From Thermobifida alba (GTDB taxonomy: Bacteria > Actinomycetota > Actinomycetes > Streptosporangiales > Streptosporangiaceae): a DNA stretch of 64,000 nt. Positions 43,601 to 51,968 of the stretch are shown here, in pieces. The stretch is taken from assembly GCF_023208015.1 (NCBI RefSeq), contig NZ_CP051627.1, positions 1,178,001-1,242,000 of the forward strand, read 5' to 3'. Both the position numbers and the translations under genes were made by a program. Every line of letters starts with the position of its first letter. Position 1 is the first letter of the stretch. The notes beneath the pieces are model-generated. The model ran no database searches, was not told the origin of the DNA, and was given only the letters and a program-made list of their open reading frames with translations.

Positions 43601-44038
43601 ATGAGCGGAACCCGGTTGGTGGACGAGTCGCTGTTCTTCGACCCGCCCGGCACACCGCCCGACGGTGTGCGGCTGGCCGGCGGCGAGTGCGGTGGGTGTG
43701 CGACCACGACCTTCCCGGCCCAGGACTCCTGTCCCCGGTGCGGGGCGGTGGGGATGGAGCGGGTCCCCCTGCCGCGGGAGGGCAGGCTGTGGGCGTTCAC
43801 GGTGCAGAACTTCGAACCCAAGCCGCCCTACCGGTCCTCGGGGCCCTTCGTCCCCTACGGGGTGGGCTACGTCGACCTCGGCCCGGTGCTGGTGGAGAGC
43901 CGGCTGACCGAGAACGATCCGGCGCGGCTGCGCACCGGGCAGGCCATGCGGCTGTGCCTGGTCCCGGTCTTCACCGACGAGGACAGTGTGCAGGTGCTGA
44001 CCTATGCGTTCGGACGAGTGGACGAGGGGGAGCGGTGA
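43601..44038 (+). CDS. Zn-ribbon/OB-fold protein (DUF35, ChsH2-like partner)
   Basis: A 145-aa DUF35 protein. A zinc ribbon is formed by CGGC and CPRC (about 29-50: GECGGC, SCPRCG), followed by a beta-rich OB fold (LWAFTVQNFEPKPPY, GYVDLGPVLVESRL). DUF35 proteins bind acyl-CoA and act as obligate partners of SCP-x-type thiolases or retro-aldolases. Here that partner is encoded directly downstream with a GTGA overlap. AAGGAGG precedes the ATG. Confidence 0.9.
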   Translation: MSGTRLVDESLFFDPPGTPPDGVRLAGGECGGCATTTFPAQDSCPRCGAVGMERVPLPREGRLWAFTVQNFEPKPPYRSSGPFVPYGVGYVDLGPVLVESRLTENDPARLRTGQAMRLCLVPVFTDEDSVQVLTYAFGRVDEGER

Positions 44039-45186
44039 GCGTGGACGGTGTGGCGGTTGTCGGTGTCGGGATCCACAGGTTCGGGCGTATCGAGGGGGTG
44101 TCGGGCCGCGGCATGGGCGCGCACGCGGTGCGTGAGGCGCTCGCGGACGCGGGTCTGGCCTGGGAGGACGTGCAGTGCGCCTTCGGGGGCAGCTACTCCT
44201 CCGGTGACGCCGACTCCCTGGTCTCCGACCTGGGGCTGACCGGTGTGCCGTTCGTCAATGTGGCCAACGGGTGCGGCACGGGCGGTTCGGCGCTGCTGGC
44301 GGCGCGCAACGCGATCCTGTCCGGCCAGTGCGACACGGCCGTGGCGGTCGGTTTCGACAAGCACCCGCCGGGGGCCTTCAACGAGGATCCGGCCAACCTG
44401 GGGCTGGGGGCGTGGTACGGCCAGACCGGCATGATGCTGACCACCCAGTTCTTCGCGATGAAGATCCAGCGGTACATGAGCGAGTACGGCATCAGCCACG
44501 CCACGCTCAGCCGGGTGGCGGCCAAGGCGTTTCGCAACGGTTCGCTCAACCCGTACGCCTGGCGGCGTCGGCCGCTGAGTGTCGAGCAGATCGCGGCCGC
44601 GCCGATGATCAACTACCCCCTCACGCAGTACATGTTCTGCTCGCCCGGGGAGGGCGCGGTCGCGCTGGTGCTGACCCGGGCCGACCGGGCCGGGGACTTT
44701 CCCGCCCCGCCGGTGTACCTGCGGGCGGTGGAGTTCCGGTCGCGTCGGTTCGGGTCCTTCGAGGTGTACAGCCCGTGGCTGTCCCCGCAGCGGGCCGAGG
44801 GGCCCACGGTCGAGGCGGCTCGGGCGGCGTTCGAGGCCGCCGGGATCGGGCCGGAGGAGATCGACGTGGCCCAGGTGCAGGACACCGAGTCCGGGGCGGA
44901 GATCATGCACATGGCCGAGACCGGGCTGTGCGCCCACGGGGAGCAGGAGCAGTTGATCGCGCAGGGCGCCACGGAGATCGGCGGGCGGCTGCCGGTCAAC
45001 ACCGACGGCGGGGTGCTGGCCAACGGCGAGCCGATCGGTGCGAGCGGGCTGCGGCAGGTGCACGAGGTCGTGCTGCAGTTGCGCGGCAGTGCGGGCAGGC
45101 GCCAGGTCCCCTCTGGTCCCCGCACCGGGTTCACCCACGTGTACGGGGCGCCGGGCATCAGCGTGTGCACCGTCCTGTCCCGTTGA
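44035..45186 (+). CDS. SCP-x/lipid-transfer-type thiolase or retro-aldolase (Ltp2-like)
   Basis: A 383-aa thiolase-fold protein of the SCP-x-type group. It has NGCGTGGSALLAARN near residues 79-93 (Cys present), NTDGGVLANGEPIGASG near residue 322, where the canonical GHPxGA histidine is replaced by E, and C-terminal TGFTHVYGAPGIS. The altered histidine motif and the DUF35 partner fit the retro-aldolase/lipid-transfer subfamily rather than a classical thiolase. It may split a beta-hydroxyacyl-CoA or a beta-ketoacyl-CoA. Confidence 0.82.
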   Translation: MSVDGVAVVGVGIHRFGRIEGVSGRGMGAHAVREALADAGLAWEDVQCAFGGSYSSGDADSLVSDLGLTGVPFVNVANGCGTGGSALLAARNAILSGQCDTAVAVGFDKHPPGAFNEDPANLGLGAWYGQTGMMLTTQFFAMKIQRYMSEYGISHATLSRVAAKAFRNGSLNPYAWRRRPLSVEQIAAAPMINYPLTQYMFCSPGEGAVALVLTRADRAGDFPAPPVYLRAVEFRSRRFGSFEVYSPWLSPQRAEGPTVEAARAAFEAAGIGPEEIDVAQVQDTESGAEIMHMAETGLCAHGEQEQLIAQGATEIGGRLPVNTDGGVLANGEPIGASGLRQVHEVVLQLRGSAGRRQVPSGPRTGFTHVYGAPGISVCTVLSR

Positions 45187-45206
45187 ACGCGAAAGAGAGT
45201 GTGGTC

Positions 45207-46520
45207 ATGGCCTGGGATTTTTCCACTGACGAGGACTACCAGAAGGAGTTGGACTGGGCTGACGCCTTCGTCCGCGACGAGGTCGAGCCGGTCGACCAGG
45301 TGATCGAGCACGCCTGGAACGTGCACGACCCGCTGCGCAACAGGCTCATCAGACCGTTGCAGCAGCGGGTCCGCGAGCGCCGGCTGTGGGCCTGCCACCT
45401 GGGGCCCGACCTGGGCGGTCCGGGATACGGCCAGGTGAAGCTGGCGCTGCTCAACGAGATCCTGGGGCGCAGCCACAGTGCCCCGGTCGTGTTCGGCTGC
45501 CAGGCGCCCGACTCCGGCAACGCCGAGATCCTCGCCCACTACGGCACGCCCGAGCTCAAGGAGCGCTACCTGGCTCCCCTGCTGGAGAACGAGATCGTCT
45601 CCTGCTACTCGATGACCGAGCCCCAGGGCGGTTCCGATCCGACGGAGTTCACCACCCGCGCGGTCCTGGACGGTGACGAGTGGGTCATCAACGGGGAGAA
45701 GTGGTTCTCCTCGCACGCCCGTTTCGCGTCCTTCTACATCGTCATGGCGGTGACCGATCCCGAGGCGCCGCGGCACAGGCGGGCCTCCATGTTCGTCGTG
45801 CCCGCGGACACCCCGGGGGTGAGTATCGTCCGCAACGTCGGGGTGTGGGGGCACGAGGAGACCGAGGGCACCCACGCCTACGTCCGCTACGAGGACGTGC
45901 GTATCCCCCGCGACCACCTGCTCGGGGAGCGCGGCGCCGGGTTCGAGGTGGCGCAGACCCGGCTGGGCGGGGGGCGGATCCACCACGCCATGCGCACGGT
46001 CGGCCTGGTCAAGCAGTCGCTGGAGATGATGCTGGAGCGTGCGGTGTCGCGCACCGTCTCCGGGCGGAGGCTGGGGGAGCGGCAGCTGGTGCAGGAGATG
46101 ATCGCCGACTCCTGGATCCAGATCGAGCAGTTCCGGCTGCTGGTGCTGCAGACGGCGTGGAAGATCGACCGGTACAACGACTACCGCCGGGTCATCCCCG
46201 ACATCGCGGCGGTCAAGGCCGCGATGCCCCGGGTCCTGCTCGACGTGGCGGGCCGCGCCATCCAGATCCACGGCTCGCTGGGGATCTCCACCGAGATGCC
46301 CTTCGGCCGGTGGGCTCTGGAGAGCTACCACATGGGGTTGGCCGACGGGGCCACCGAGCTGCACAAGATGCAGTTGGCCAGGCGGCTGATGCGGGAGGTG
46401 CAGCCGGTGGACGACCTGTTTCCCAGCCGGCACCTGCCGAAGCTGCGGGCCCGTGCCGAGCAGCGCTACGCCGAGGTGCTCGCGGAGTTCGGCGCCGAGC
46501 AGGGCGGGGTGGCGCGGTGA
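45207..46520 (+). CDS. Acyl-CoA dehydrogenase, ACAD10/11-type context
   Basis: A 437-aa FAD-dependent protein. It has YSMTEPQGGSDPTEF, VINGEKWFSSHARFA and a C-terminal IQIHGSLGISTEMPF with ATELHKMQLARRLM. It overlaps the following kinase gene by four bases. The same pair exists as one fused chain in mammalian ACAD10/11 and as LvaC/LvaA in Pseudomonas. There the dehydrogenase-fold enzyme eliminates phosphate from a phosphorylated hydroxyacyl-CoA. That role is inferred; a normal desaturation is also possible. ATG at 45207 follows GAGAG. Confidence 0.88.
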   Translation: MAWDFSTDEDYQKELDWADAFVRDEVEPVDQVIEHAWNVHDPLRNRLIRPLQQRVRERRLWACHLGPDLGGPGYGQVKLALLNEILGRSHSAPVVFGCQAPDSGNAEILAHYGTPELKERYLAPLLENEIVSCYSMTEPQGGSDPTEFTTRAVLDGDEWVINGEKWFSSHARFASFYIVMAVTDPEAPRHRRASMFVVPADTPGVSIVRNVGVWGHEETEGTHAYVRYEDVRIPRDHLLGERGAGFEVAQTRLGGGRIHHAMRTVGLVKQSLEMMLERAVSRTVSGRRLGERQLVQEMIADSWIQIEQFRLLVLQTAWKIDRYNDYRRVIPDIAAVKAAMPRVLLDVAGRAIQIHGSLGISTEMPFGRWALESYHMGLADGATELHKMQLARRLMREVQPVDDLFPSRHLPKLRARAEQRYAEVLAEFGAEQGGVAR

Positions 46521-47587
46521 AGGAGACGCAGCGGGCCGAGGTCGCTCCGGTGCGGCCGGGCGAGGAGTTGGACTGGCCGCGGTTGGAGGCCTACCTGCGG
46601 GCCAGTCTGCCCGAACTGGAGGGGGAGTTCTCCGTCCTGCAGTTTCCCAACGGGTCGGCGAACCTGACCTACCAGGTGCGTTTCGGGGAGCGGCGGCTGG
46701 TCGTGCGGCGTCCGCCGTTCGGGGTCATCGCGACCGCGGCCCACGACATGCACCGGGAGTACCGGGTGCTGTCCAGGCTGTACCGGCACTTTCCCCGTGC
46801 TCCGCGGGCGTTGCTGTACTGCGGGGACGAGGGGGTCATCGGGGCGCACTTTCTGGTCATGGAGTACCGGCCGGGGGTGGTCGTGTGGGACAGCATCCCC
46901 GAGTCGATGGCCGGTGAGCCCGATGCGGGGCGTCGGATCGGGTTGGCGGTGGTGGACGCGCTGGCTGACCTGCACCGGTTGCGGCCCGAGGAGTGCGGGC
47001 TGGCCGATCTGGGTCGGCCCCAGGGGTATCTGGAGCGGCAGTTGCGGGGGTGGCGGGGCCGCTGGGAGGCGGTGGCCCCGGGGTCTGACACCCCGGTGCA
47101 CCGGGCCGGTGAGGCGCTGGCCGCGAGGGTGCCGGTGTCGGGGGCGGCCACGATCCTGCACAACGACTACAAGGTCGACAACTGCCAGTTCGCCCACGGT
47201 GACCCCGACCGTGTGGTGTCGGTGTTCGACTGGGACATGGCCACGCTCGGCGATCCGCTGGTGGACGTGGGCACCCTGCTCAACTACTGGCCCGGTTCCG
47301 ATGGGACGGCCGCGTTGGCTGTTCCCGGGCTGGAGCGGCTGGGGCTGCCCGACCGCGAGGAGGTCGTCGCCCGCTACTCGCAGCGGGTCGGGGTGCCGTT
47401 GGAGTTGGCGGACCTGGCCTGGTACGAGGCGTTCGGCTGCTGGAAGACCGCGATCATCATGCAGCAGCTGTACGTGCGTTATCTGCGTGGTGAGACGACG
47501 GATGCGCGTATGGCCGAACGGGGCGGCCAGGTGGAGGCGCTCGCCGAGCGGGCGCTGGAGTTGCTCGGGGCGGGAGGTGCCGGGTGA
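46517..47587 (+). CDS. APH-type phosphotransferase (hydroxyacyl-CoA kinase candidate)
   Basis: A 356-aa kinase fold. N-lobe text FPNGSANLTYQVRFG and LVVRRPPFG is followed by HNDYKVDNCQF (catalytic loop, Asp present) and VFDWDMATLGDPLVDVG (metal site). This matches the ACAD11 N-terminal/LvaA group, which phosphorylates 4-hydroxyacyl-CoA. It is translationally coupled to a dehydrogenase on each side (GTGA overlaps). Unlike the left-island kinase operon there is no DUF6285-like partner here. Confidence 0.83.
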   Translation: MKETQRAEVAPVRPGEELDWPRLEAYLRASLPELEGEFSVLQFPNGSANLTYQVRFGERRLVVRRPPFGVIATAAHDMHREYRVLSRLYRHFPRAPRALLYCGDEGVIGAHFLVMEYRPGVVVWDSIPESMAGEPDAGRRIGLAVVDALADLHRLRPEECGLADLGRPQGYLERQLRGWRGRWEAVAPGSDTPVHRAGEALAARVPVSGAATILHNDYKVDNCQFAHGDPDRVVSVFDWDMATLGDPLVDVGTLLNYWPGSDGTAALAVPGLERLGLPDREEVVARYSQRVGVPLELADLAWYEAFGCWKTAIIMQQLYVRYLRGETTDARMAERGGQVEALAERALELLGAGGAG

Positions 47588-48669
47588 TCGTCGAACAGAC
47601 TGCGGAGTTGGCGGCGCTGCGCGAGGTGGTCCGGGACTTCCTCGGTGCGGTGGATCCCCGGGAGTGGGCCGACTCCGTCGAGCGGGTCGACCGGCGGCTG
47701 TGGCGGCGTGCCTGTGTGGAACTGGGGATGGCGGCCGTGGACGTGCCCGAGGAGTTGGGGGGCGCGGGGATCGGTTTTGCCGCGCTGGCCGCGGTGGTGG
47801 AGGAGGCGGGGCGGACGCTGGCGCCGCTGCCGCTGCTCAGTTCGGTGGTGCTGGCCCAGGGGCTGCTTGTGCTCAGCGGTGACGGTGAGGCGCAGCGGGC
47901 GTACCTGCCGGCGCTGCTGTGCGGGGAGAGCATCGCCGCTGTGGCGTTGGACGGCGACGGCGGCGAGGTGACGGCGGTGTGCTCGCCGCAGGGGGAGTGG
48001 CGGCTGTCGGGGCAGCGGCAGCGGGTGCTGGACGGGCTGGTCGCGGACCTGCTGCTGGTCGTGGCGCGCACGCGGGAGGGGCCCGCGGTCTTCGCGGTCG
48101 AGGCGGCTGGCGGCGGGGTGGTGCGCAGCGCCCAGGAGTCGATGGACCTGACCCGCCGGTTCGCCCGCGTCGGCTTCGACGGGGCGGTGGCCCGGATGGT
48201 CGGTACGCCGCAGAGCACCGGCGAGGTGCTGCGGCAGGTGCGGCAGCGGCTGGCTGTCGCGGTGGCCTGTGAGCAGTTGGGCGGGGCCGAGCGGGTGGTG
48301 GAGATGGCGGTGGCCTATGCCGGGACCCGGGTCCAGTTCGGGCGGGTGATCGGCTCCTTCCAGGCGATCAAGCACCGGTGCGCGGAGTTGGCGGTGGAGG
48401 TGGACGAGTGCCGCTCCGCGGTCGCTCACGCGGTGTGGGCGGTGCAGGAGCGTCCGGAGGAGCTGCCGCTGGCCGCCGCGATGGCTGGGGCGGTGTGCGG
48501 TCCGGTGTTCTTGCGGTGCGCCCTGGAGAACGTGCAGATCCACGGTGGGATCGGGTTCACCTGGGAGCATCCGGCGCATCTGTACGTCCGGCGGGCCGAG
48601 AGTGATCGTGCGTTGTACGGGGAGGCTCGTGCGCACCGTGAGGAGGTGTTGCGGGCGCTGGGCGTGTGA
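47584..48669 (+). CDS. Acyl-CoA dehydrogenase (short, possible heteromeric subunit)
   Basis: A 361-aa acyl-CoA dehydrogenase with VDVPEELGGAGIGFAAL at the N-terminus, FGRVIGSFQAIKHRCAEL at about 253-270 and ENVQIHGGIGFTWEHPAHL near 320-338. Its middle beta domain is short. Such reduced subunits often pair with a second dehydrogenase in actinobacterial sterol catabolism (alpha2beta2 complexes). The partner could be the 41515 or 45207 protein. Last gene of the long operon. Confidence 0.88.
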   Translation: MIVEQTAELAALREVVRDFLGAVDPREWADSVERVDRRLWRRACVELGMAAVDVPEELGGAGIGFAALAAVVEEAGRTLAPLPLLSSVVLAQGLLVLSGDGEAQRAYLPALLCGESIAAVALDGDGGEVTAVCSPQGEWRLSGQRQRVLDGLVADLLLVVARTREGPAVFAVEAAGGGVVRSAQESMDLTRRFARVGFDGAVARMVGTPQSTGEVLRQVRQRLAVAVACEQLGGAERVVEMAVAYAGTRVQFGRVIGSFQAIKHRCAELAVEVDECRSAVAHAVWAVQERPEELPLAAAMAGAVCGPVFLRCALENVQIHGGIGFTWEHPAHLYVRRAESDRALYGEARAHREEVLRALGV

Positions 48670-48706
48670 GGCGCGGGCGGGCCGGGACGCCCCCGGCCTG
48701 CCGGTG

Positions 48707-48734
48707 CCGGGCCTGGGGTGCGGGGGAGGCCCGG
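48707..48734 (+). terminator. Weak hairpin at the operon end
   Basis: Arms 48707-48714 and 48727-48734 (8 bp, GC-rich, 12-nt loop), 38 nt after the last stop. Confidence 0.4.
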
Positions 48735-48766
48735 ACGGGTTGGGGTGACCTGGAACACCCCATGTA

Positions 48767-48787
48767 TTGACGCTGACGTCATATTCA
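48767..48787. promoter_or_regulatory. Motif-B operator upstream of Liv binding protein
   Basis: TTGAC-GC-TGACGTCA-TA-TTCA at 48767-48787, followed by the AT-rich ATTCATTTTAG. It lies 61 bp before the ATG at 48849 and matches the paired sites at 39142-39207 in every conserved block. Confidence 0.7.
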
Positions 48788-48848
48788 TTTTAGTGTTTGG
48801 CCATCCACGTGGAAGCAAGGCTCCTCCACCGTCTCCGTAAGGATCGAT

Positions 48849-50030
48849 ATGAAGCGAGAATCCCCCTGGATCCGGGCCACGCTGGCGGGCGTGGCGGCCA
48901 CGACCGTGCTGGTGACGACGGCCTGCGCGGCGGGTGAGGCGGACTCCTCCGGCGACACCGACGCCCTGCGCGTGGGCCTGCTCTTCTCGCTGACCGGCCC
49001 CGCAGCGCCGTTCGGGATCAGCGAACGCAACGGGGCCAAGGTCGTGCTGGACGACATCAACGCCCGCGGAGGGATCAACGGGCGGCCCGTGGAGTACGTC
49101 GAGGCCGACGACAAGAGCGACCCCACCGAGGCGGCACAGCAGGCGCGGGCCCTCATCACCCAGCACCAGGTCGACGTGATCATCGGCACCACCAGCGGAG
49201 GCAACACCATGGCCTTCGCGCCTATCGCGGCCTCCTCCAAGGTCCCGGTCCTGGCCACCAACGGCACGATCGACGTGACCAGCAAGGACAACGACTTCTG
49301 GCCGTGGGTCTTCCGGGCCGCCCCCAGCGACCTGATCACCGCGAAGGTCATGTTCGACCAGGTGATCAGCGAGGGGCACCGCAAGATCGCCGTCTTCGCG
49401 GAGGAGACCGGCTACGGCGACAGCACACTGGAGTACCTGGAGGAGCTCATCGCCGCACAGGACGGCGCCGAACTCGCCACGGTGGCCCGGGCCGCGGTCG
49501 CCGACACCGACTTCTCCGCCCAGGCCACCAAGATCAGGAAGGCCGACCCCGACGTGGTCCTGCTGGTCACCTCGATCCCCACGCTCGGCTCCGGCATCAC
49601 CCGGTCGCTGCGCCAGTCGGGCTCCGAGGTCGCGCTGTGGGGGCCGATCGGCCTGGCCCAGGAAGCGTTCATCACCGGTGCGGGATCCGCGGCCGAAGGC
49701 GTCCACATGGTGGCCATGAACGACTGGAACAACCCCTCCGAGGACGAACAGCAACTCGCCGCCCTCCTGGAGGCCGCGGGCGAGAAGGGCACCTCCTACG
49801 AGGTCGCCGGCTCCAACGGGGCCCAGGCGATCGAGGCGGCCGCCGCCACGATCGAGGGCGAGATCACCGGGGAGAAACTCCGCGACGCCCTGGAGAACGT
49901 GTGCGGCCTCGACACCTACGCCATCGGCGAGGGCGTCTGCTACACCGAGGACGACCACGACGGATACGGCGAGGACTCGCTGACCATGCTGGTCGTCCAG
50001 GACGGCGCGTTCACCACCTACCAGCCCTGA
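48849..50030 (+). CDS. Liv-type ABC substrate-binding lipoprotein
   Basis: A 393-aa leucine/isoleucine/valine-binding-fold protein. A signal peptide with lipobox-like TTACA (Cys about residue 26) is followed by LRVGLLFSLTGPAAPFG, NGAKVVLDDINARGGING and VIIGTTSGG. It probably captures an organic acid or amide rather than an amino acid, given the catabolic context. It is monocistronic and convergent with the operon that encodes a matching LivH, LivM, LivG and LivF set. Confidence 0.9.
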   Translation: MKRESPWIRATLAGVAATTVLVTTACAAGEADSSGDTDALRVGLLFSLTGPAAPFGISERNGAKVVLDDINARGGINGRPVEYVEADDKSDPTEAAQQARALITQHQVDVIIGTTSGGNTMAFAPIAASSKVPVLATNGTIDVTSKDNDFWPWVFRAAPSDLITAKVMFDQVISEGHRKIAVFAEETGYGDSTLEYLEELIAAQDGAELATVARAAVADTDFSAQATKIRKADPDVVLLVTSIPTLGSGITRSLRQSGSEVALWGPIGLAQEAFITGAGSAAEGVHMVAMNDWNNPSEDEQQLAALLEAAGEKGTSYEVAGSNGAQAIEAAAATIEGEITGEKLRDALENVCGLDTYAIGEGVCYTEDDHDGYGEDSLTMLVVQDGAFTTYQP

Positions 50031-50036
50031 CCCACC

Positions 50037-50132
50037 GGGGGCAGCGCTCGTCCGCTGCCCCCGTCTCCCGTGGCCCACAACAGCGGCGTGCTCCCCGGTC
50101 CCCGTCTGAGGGGGCCGGGGAGCACGCCGCTG
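50037..50132. terminator. Two hairpins between convergent transcription units
   Basis: The first has 10-bp arms at 50037-50046 and 50053-50062. The second has 18-bp arms at 50081-50098 and 50115-50132, with a further C/G run extending the stem. They separate the binding protein from the leftward AMACR gene, whose stop is at 50137. Confidence 0.75.
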
Positions 50133-50136
50133 CGGC

Positions 50137-51273
50137 TCAGCGCAACGGAGGCCACCGCAGCGCCGGACCGGACAGGTCGGCGTTGGCCCGCCGCACCGCG
50201 GCGACCGCCTCCTCCGACAGTCCCGCCCGGCGCAGCACCTCCTCGGTGCAGTCGGCCCGCGGCGCCGGATCGGCGTGCCCCAGCCAGTCGACGCGGGGAA
50301 ACGGGTCGACCCCCGCCCGCGACACCGAGACCCGCCGCCCCATGTGGGGGTGGTCCGCGACCTCCGAGGGCTCCAGCACGGGAGTCAGGCACGCGTCCAC
50401 CGACTCGGCCAGCGCCGCCCACGCGTCACGGTCGCGTTCGGCGAACCGGGCGGCCAGGGTCTCGGTCAACGCCGGCCATGTGTCCGGGTCGAGGTGGTCG
50501 GGCACCGGACCGGCCAGGTCCAGCAGCCGCCACAGCGCGGCGAAGAACTTGGGTTCGATGGCGCCCACGGCGACGTAGCGGCCGTCGGCGCACCGGTAGC
50601 AGCGGTAGAAGGGCGCCTCGCCGCCGACCAGGCCCCGGCCGCGCCCCGGCAGCACCGAGGTGCCCCAGGCGGCGAACCAGGTGCCCATCATCGACAGCAC
50701 CCCGTCGACCATGGCGGCGTCCACGAAACGTCCCCGGCCCGTGCGCTCCCGCTCCAGCAGCGCCCCCAGGATGCCCAGCACCGCCCACAGGCCGCCGCCG
50801 CCCAGGTCCGCCACCAGGTTCAGCGGCGGCAGGGGCGGCCCGTCGGGCGGTCCGAGACAGCCGAGCACCCCGGTCAGGGCCAGGTAGTTGATGTCGTGGC
50901 CGGCCCGCTCGCGGGCCGGCCCGTCCTGGCCGTAGCCGGTCAGCGAACAGTAGACCAGGCGCGGGTTCACCTCAGACAGCTGCGCGTACCCCGCGCCGAG
51001 CCGCTCGGCCACCCCCGGGCGGAAACCCTCCAGGAACACGTCGGCGTCGCGGACCAGGGCGTGCAGGGCCTCCACCCCCGGCTGTGACCGCAGGTTGAGG
51101 GTGACGGGGCGTTTGCCGACCGACAGCTCGGGCAGGGCCTCGCCGGTCGGGCCGCCGGTGACCGTGATGACCTCGGCGCCGAGCCGGGCCAGCAGCAGGG
51201 AGGCGTAGGGGCCGGGGACGTTGCGGCTGATGTCGACCACGACGGTTCCGGCCAGCGGGGCTCGGCTGCTCAT
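50137..51273 (-). CDS. Alpha-methylacyl-CoA racemase (CaiB/BaiF family III CoA-transferase fold)
   Basis: A 378-aa protein. The AMACR pattern is visible as GHDINYLALTG (catalytic Asp, about 136-146), PPLPPLNLVADLGGGGL, GRGRFVDAAMVDGVLS and SLTGYGQDGP. It should epimerise 2-methylacyl-CoA thioesters, which are intermediates in degrading sterol side chains, isoprenoids and branched acids. It is the last gene of the leftward acyl-CoA synthetase/Liv operon, with ATG overlapping the LivF stop. Confidence 0.87.
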   Translation of the reverse strand: MSSRAPLAGTVVVDISRNVPGPYASLLLARLGAEVITVTGGPTGEALPELSVGKRPVTLNLRSQPGVEALHALVRDADVFLEGFRPGVAERLGAGYAQLSEVNPRLVYCSLTGYGQDGPARERAGHDINYLALTGVLGCLGPPDGPPLPPLNLVADLGGGGLWAVLGILGALLERERTGRGRFVDAAMVDGVLSMMGTWFAAWGTSVLPGRGRGLVGGEAPFYRCYRCADGRYVAVGAIEPKFFAALWRLLDLAGPVPDHLDPDTWPALTETLAARFAERDRDAWAALAESVDACLTPVLEPSEVADHPHMGRRVSVSRAGVDPFPRVDWLGHADPAPRADCTEEVLRRAGLSEEAVAAVRRANADLSGPALRWPPLR

Positions 51274-51968
51274 CGGCCCGCCTCCGCGACGGCCGTCCCG
51301 GGCTGGGGGTGCTCGGCCGGCCGGTCGGTGAGGTGGCCCTGCTCGATGCGGACGACGCGGTCGGCCAGCGCGGTGGCGAACCGCGTGTTCTGCTCGGCCA
51401 GCAGGATCGTGATCCCGGTGCTGCGCAGCTGGGTGAGCGCCTCCCCGATGGCGCGCAGGACGCTGGGGGCCAGCCCCTGGGAGGGCTCGTCGAGGAGGAT
51501 GGCCGCGGGGTCGGCGAGCAGCGCCATGCTGATGGCGAGCATCTGCTGTTCGCCGCCGCTGAGCAGCCCGGCGGGTTTGGCGGCGTAGCGGTCGAGCACC
51601 GGAAACAGCGACGACGTCAACTCGCGGCGCTCGGCCCGGCGCCGCTGGGGGGTCCGCCGTGCGGCGATGGCCATGTTCTCCGCGACGGTCATCGACGCGA
51701 AGACGTTGCCCCTGGACTCGGGGACGAAGGCGAGGCCGGCGCGGGCCCGGCGGGCCGCCGACAGCCCGGTGAGGCTGCGCTCGCCCAGCACGACCTCGCC
51801 CGACTTCTGGCTCAGGCCGGCCAGGCCGCGCAGCAGGGTGCTCTTGCCCGCGCCGTTGGGGCCGAGGAGGGCCAGGAACTCCCCCGCCGCGACGTGCAGG
51901 TCGATGGAGCGGCAGACGACGAGCCGACCGTACCCGGCGGTGAGGGAACGACACGACAGGCTGTTCAT
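51270..51968 (-). CDS. livF: ABC transporter ATPase, LivF-like
   Basis: A 232-aa nucleotide-binding subunit. Walker A is GPNGAGKSTLLRGL, the signature is LLSGGEQQMLAISMALL, Walker B is ILLDEPSQGLAP, and the H-loop analogue is AEQN (LivF-type). Overlaps LivG upstream and the AMACR gene downstream by four bases. Confidence 0.9.
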   Translation of the reverse strand: MNSLSCRSLTAGYGRLVVCRSIDLHVAAGEFLALLGPNGAGKSTLLRGLAGLSQKSGEVVLGERSLTGLSAARRARAGLAFVPESRGNVFASMTVAENMAIAARRTPQRRRAERRELTSSLFPVLDRYAAKPAGLLSGGEQQMLAISMALLADPAAILLDEPSQGLAPSVLRAIGEALTQLRSTGITILLAEQNTRFATALADRVVRIEQGHLTDRPAEHPQPGTAVAEAGR

